Source of the DNA: CAKQOE01 sp051892195
Lineage (GTDB): Bacteria > Bacillota > Clostridia > Peptostreptococcales > Anaerovoracaceae
NCBI GenBank assembly: GCA_051892195.1
Contig: JBJFFZ010000124.1
Location: 1-8,964, forward strand
Direction: 5' to 3'
DNA: 8,964 nucleotides
Part shown: piece by piece, positions 7,026 to 8,964 of the stretch
Layout of the letters: each line of letters opens with the position of its first letter
Numbering within the stretch: position 1 is the first letter of the stretch
Position numbers and translations under genes: made by a program
The notes under the pieces: generated by a model
What the model saw: only the letters and a program-made list of their open reading frames with translations
Databases searched by the model: none
What the model was told of the DNA's origin: nothing

Positions 7026-7466
7026 TTATGCCTGTTTCATCATGTTGGTGGACGCTGTCACAGCCACCTTTCCATCCCCGTTATACAGGACCGCCTCTCC
7101 GTGGAGGGTGCGCTTCGTGTTTGTCACAAACCGTGCAGAAACACGCACCGGCCTTCCGTCCGCCTTTACCGGGCGAAGGAAGTTGCAGGTGGTATCGATG
7201 GTCCCGGAAAGCCGCCCTTCGGATAAAACATAGGCAAAGGGGCCGAAAATGCAGTCGATCATGTAGCCCAGGATTCCGCCCTGCACCACCTGAAGACCGT
7301 TCTGCTGCCACGGGCGGGGCAGAAACTCCGCCGTAAGCCATCCCTCGTCGGAATAGCTGATAAACTTCGGCTCCAGCACCTGAATATCGCCTGTGGGATC
7401 CTGGCCCTCCGGAGCACGATCCGAGAGAATTTCCTCCAGCCGTGTTCTTAATTCTTCTGTTGTCAT
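7026..7466 (-). CDS. PaaI-type hotdog-fold thioesterase family protein
   Basis: A 146-residue single hotdog domain, the normal size for PaaI-type acyl-CoA thioesterases. The central helix region reads NGLQVVQGGILGYMID (56-71): Gly63-Gly64 and the acidic Asp71 match the usual HGG...D pattern, but Gln62 stands where His is common. The strand after it, GTIDTTCNFLRPVKADG, and the closing GKVAVTASTNMM are typical. Members cleave acyl-CoA or other acyl thioesters; the substrate is unknown here. I prefer ATG 7466 over GTG 7472, since GAGAG lies about ten bases upstream of the ATG. With that start the gene begins two bases after the methyltransferase stop (7469); with GTG the two would overlap by four bases. 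Either way translation is probably coupled. It ends at the shared stem-loop. Confidence 0.85.
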   Translation of the reverse strand: MTTEELRTRLEEILSDRAPEGQDPTGDIQVLEPKFISYSDEGWLTAEFLPRPWQQNGLQVVQGGILGYMIDCIFGPFAYVLSEGRLSGTIDTTCNFLRPVKADGRPVRVSARFVTNTKRTLHGEAVLYNGDGKVAVTASTNMMKQA

Positions 7467-7468
7467 AA

Positions 7469-8098
7469 TCACTTCACTCTCTTTTTTCTGGTGACGAAGA
7501 AGACAGACGGAGCTGTTTTCTTCTGGTTGATCATATTAAAAAAAGCAACGTGGAACTGCTTGGAGGGAAGACTGCTGACGTATTCCAGAATTTTTTCGTG
7601 CTCCTCCCGGCCTTCTGTGTGACCGCGATAGGTTACAATTGAAACAAGTCCGTCTTCGCAGATGCAGTCCAGTGCTTTTTTAATCGCTGTCATGGAGGTG
7701 TCCGCACTGGTCAGAACGGATTTGTCCTGCCCAGGCATAAAACCGAGATTAAACAGTATGGCAGAAGGCTTTCTGCCTGCTTTCTCAACATACTGGTCGA
7801 TGTTTACATGGGAATCGCAAATCAGCTCAATCCCATTGGCTTTGGGATCGGAAATGCCGTTTGCCTTAAGAAGCTCCTCTGTCTTTTCCAGCGCTACCTT
7901 CTGCACATCAAAGGAATATACCAGAGGATTTTCTCCGCCGCTTCCGTCTGCACCCGTGAGCTTTACCAATGACAGGGTGTCATTTCCGTTGCCCATGGTG
8001 CAGTCTATGGCAAAGTCTCCCTTTTGAACATAGGAAGAGACAATATTCAGAACAAGCCCGGTTGTTTTCACTATGAGATTGTTTTTTTCTGTTTCCAT
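7469..8098 (-). CDS. mnmM: tRNA 5-aminomethyl-2-thiouridine-34 methyltransferase MnmM (YtqB family)
   Basis: A class I SAM-dependent methyltransferase of the YtqB family, once labelled putative rRNA methylase. In Gram-positive bacteria MnmM adds the final methyl group of mnm5s2U at the tRNA wobble position, the job of MnmC in E. coli. Numbering from ATG 8098 (209 residues; YtqB is about 194): SAM loop DCTMGNGNDT (32-41), acidic strand end FDVQ (63-66), the family hallmark NLGFMPGQDKS (117-127), YRGH in the later strand, and FFNMINQKK near the C-terminus. I prefer ATG 8098 over ATG 8119: GAGG at 8109-8106 lies seven bases upstream, the earlier ATG has no ribosome site, and it falls inside a palindrome. 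The gene lies between the pseudouridine synthase and thioesterase genes on one strand. Assignment of the precise modification rests on family membership. Confidence 0.9.
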   Translation of the reverse strand: METEKNNLIVKTTGLVLNIVSSYVQKGDFAIDCTMGNGNDTLSLVKLTGADGSGGENPLVYSFDVQKVALEKTEELLKANGISDPKANGIELICDSHVNIDQYVEKAGRKPSAILFNLGFMPGQDKSVLTSADTSMTAIKKALDCICEDGLVSIVTYRGHTEGREEHEKILEYVSSLPSKQFHVAFFNMINQKKTAPSVFFVTRKKRVK

Positions 8099-8109
8099 TT
8101 CCTTACCTC

Positions 8110-8121
8110 GAATGATCATTC
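8110..8121. repeat. 12-base perfect palindrome upstream of mnmM
   Basis: GAATGATCATTC equals its own reverse complement. It directly abuts the GAGG ribosome site of mnmM on the minus strand (8109-8106) and overlaps the unused ATG at 8119. It could be an operator half of a regulated region, an RNA structure affecting ribosome access, or chance. Confidence 0.6.
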
Positions 8122-8123
8122 AT

Positions 8124-8141
8124 CAGATGCGGCTGCATCTG
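8124..8141. repeat. 7-base inverted repeat (hairpin) between rluB-like gene and mnmM
   Basis: CAGATGC (8124-8130) and GCATCTG (8135-8141) form a perfect seven-pair stem with a four-base loop. No T-run follows on either strand, so it is not a standard terminator. It lies 23 bases downstream of the pseudouridine synthase stop and three bases from the 8110-8121 palindrome. It could protect the upstream message end or tune readthrough. Confidence 0.55.
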
Positions 8142-8164
8142 CTTCTATAAAGTGCTGTGACTGT

Positions 8165-8866
8165 TTAAAGGCTTTTCAGATAATCGATCTCATTTTTTGA
8201 GAGGTTGCGATACTGGCCCGGTCTGAGGTGCGCCATTTTCATGTTTCCAATGGCAGTTCTTTCCAGTTTTACCACCCGGTGTCCCACCGCTTCGAACATC
8301 CGGCGGACCTGGCGGTTTTTTCCTTCGGAAATCCGGATCTGGGCGATGGAGGTGGATTCTGACTGCTTCAGAACCTCTACCTGGGCCGGCCTGGTAATAT
8401 ATCCGCCGATATCCACGCCCCGCTCGAGACGTTTTGCTTCCCCCATGGTCAGAAGACCGGCCACCTCGGCGATGTATGTTTTGACGATATGGCTTTTGGG
8501 ATGGGTCAGACGCTGGGTCAGATCTCCGTCATTTGTGAGAAGGAGCATGCCGGAGGTATTGAAATCAAGCCGACCCACCGGGTAGACCCGCTCCGGAATA
8601 TCGTCCAGAAGCTCCATGACCGTGGGACGGTTCTGCTCGTCATCCACCGTTGTAATGTAGCCCACCGGTTTGTTCAGCAGATAATAGACCAGCCGTTTTT
8701 CCGGGCGGATGGGACGGCCGGAAACAGCCACCACATCACCGTCTTTTACATCTTCTCCTGTATGGGCAGTCACGCCGTTGATGGTAACGGCACCCTGTTC
8801 AATGAGCTCGTCGGCTTTGCGCCGGGAGCATACCCCGCAGTGGGCGATATATTTATTCAGTCTCAT
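8165..8866 (-). CDS. rluB: RsuA/RluB/RluE/RluF-family rRNA pseudouridine synthase
   Basis: The enzyme converts a specific uridine in rRNA to pseudouridine. From ATG 8866 it has 233 residues, the usual size for the family in Firmicutes. An S4 RNA-binding domain fills about residues 1-50 (RLNKYIAHCGVCSRRKADELI). The catalytic block VGRLDFNTSGMLLLTNDGDL has the nucleophile Asp101, with LNKPVGY at 64-70 before it and EGKNRQVRRMF at 181-191 after it. The start is set by GAGG about eight bases upstream and by the S4 domain starting at once; longer in-frame readings back to 8950 would run through the promoter. RluB (23S, near position 2605) is the likeliest member, but RsuA and RluE/F cannot be excluded. 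The closest downstream gene, mnmM, is also an RNA modification gene. Confidence 0.93.
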   Translation of the reverse strand: MRLNKYIAHCGVCSRRKADELIEQGAVTINGVTAHTGEDVKDGDVVAVSGRPIRPEKRLVYYLLNKPVGYITTVDDEQNRPTVMELLDDIPERVYPVGRLDFNTSGMLLLTNDGDLTQRLTHPKSHIVKTYIAEVAGLLTMGEAKRLERGVDIGGYITRPAQVEVLKQSESTSIAQIRISEGKNRQVRRMFEAVGHRVVKLERTAIGNMKMAHLRPGQYRNLSKNEIDYLKSL

Positions 8867-8922
8867 GTTTCTTTCCTCGAATATCCTTGTATTTTCATCT
8901 TCCGTACCTATTTTAACATGAA

Positions 8923-8950
8923 ATTTTACCATGAAAAAGTAGCAAATCAA
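8923..8950 (-). promoter_or_regulatory. Candidate sigma-A promoter for the rluB-mnmM-thioesterase cluster
   Basis: On the minus strand TTGATT (8950-8945) and TAAAAT (8928-8923) are 16 bases apart, about 57 bases upstream of the ATG at 8866. A second TAAAAT at about 8917-8912 has no clear -35. The last 14 or so bases of the window hold GGAGG and a frame ending at TGA (8949-8947), possibly the tail of an upstream minus-strand gene, but too little is visible to call it. Confidence 0.45.
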
Positions 8951-8964
8951 ACCTCCTGTTCATA

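Noticed and set aside
8867..8950. N-terminal extension of the pseudouridine synthase to TTG 8950
   Set aside because: The S4 domain begins at the 8866 methionine with a good ribosome site, and the extension would translate the likely promoter.

Overview
The window looks like ordinary chromosome from a spore-forming anaerobic Firmicute. A clostridial lineage such as Lachnospiraceae is my best guess. The reasons are the nearly complete spoIVA gene at the left end, strong GG-rich ribosome binding sites, Gram-positive tRNA modification (an MnmM/YtqB homologue), and a cysteine-rich PyrK-like flavoprotein of a kind I associate with anaerobic Clostridia. I see no insertion sequence, prophage, CRISPR array, tRNA or rRNA. 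The species assignment is inference.

Layout. Positions 1-1451 (minus) hold spoIVA, cut off by the left edge a few codons before its C-terminus. Divergent from it, on the plus strand, are a small GIY-YIG (YazA/UPF0213) protein at 1590-1871 and a PyrK-like FAD/NAD(P)/iron-sulfur oxidoreductase at 1972-2934. A stem-loop at 2970-3000 lies between that gene and a convergent class I/II aminotransferase (3018-4151, minus). The aminotransferase probably starts at a TTG rather than at an upstream ATG. Divergent from it are a type B carboxylesterase (4285-5769, plus) and, 35 bases later, a two-part protein with a YbjN-like N-terminal domain and a long charged tail (5805-6950, plus). A second stem-loop (6967-7005) ends this pair and also faces the convergent minus-strand cluster.

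The right-hand cluster reads leftwards: an RsuA/RluB-type pseudouridine synthase (8866-8165), the tRNA methyltransferase MnmM/YtqB (8098-7469) and a hotdog-fold PaaI-type thioesterase (7466-7026). The last two are almost contiguous and are probably translationally coupled. The first two both modify RNA. The gap between them holds two adjacent perfect inverted repeats.

Gene content is dense: no gene-free stretch exceeds 300 bases. Most genes are recognisable family members. The least explained are the flavoprotein with an eight-cysteine N-terminal segment and no dihydroorotate dehydrogenase beside it, and the YbjN-like protein with its disordered tail. I did not find a convincing wholly new multi-gene system.
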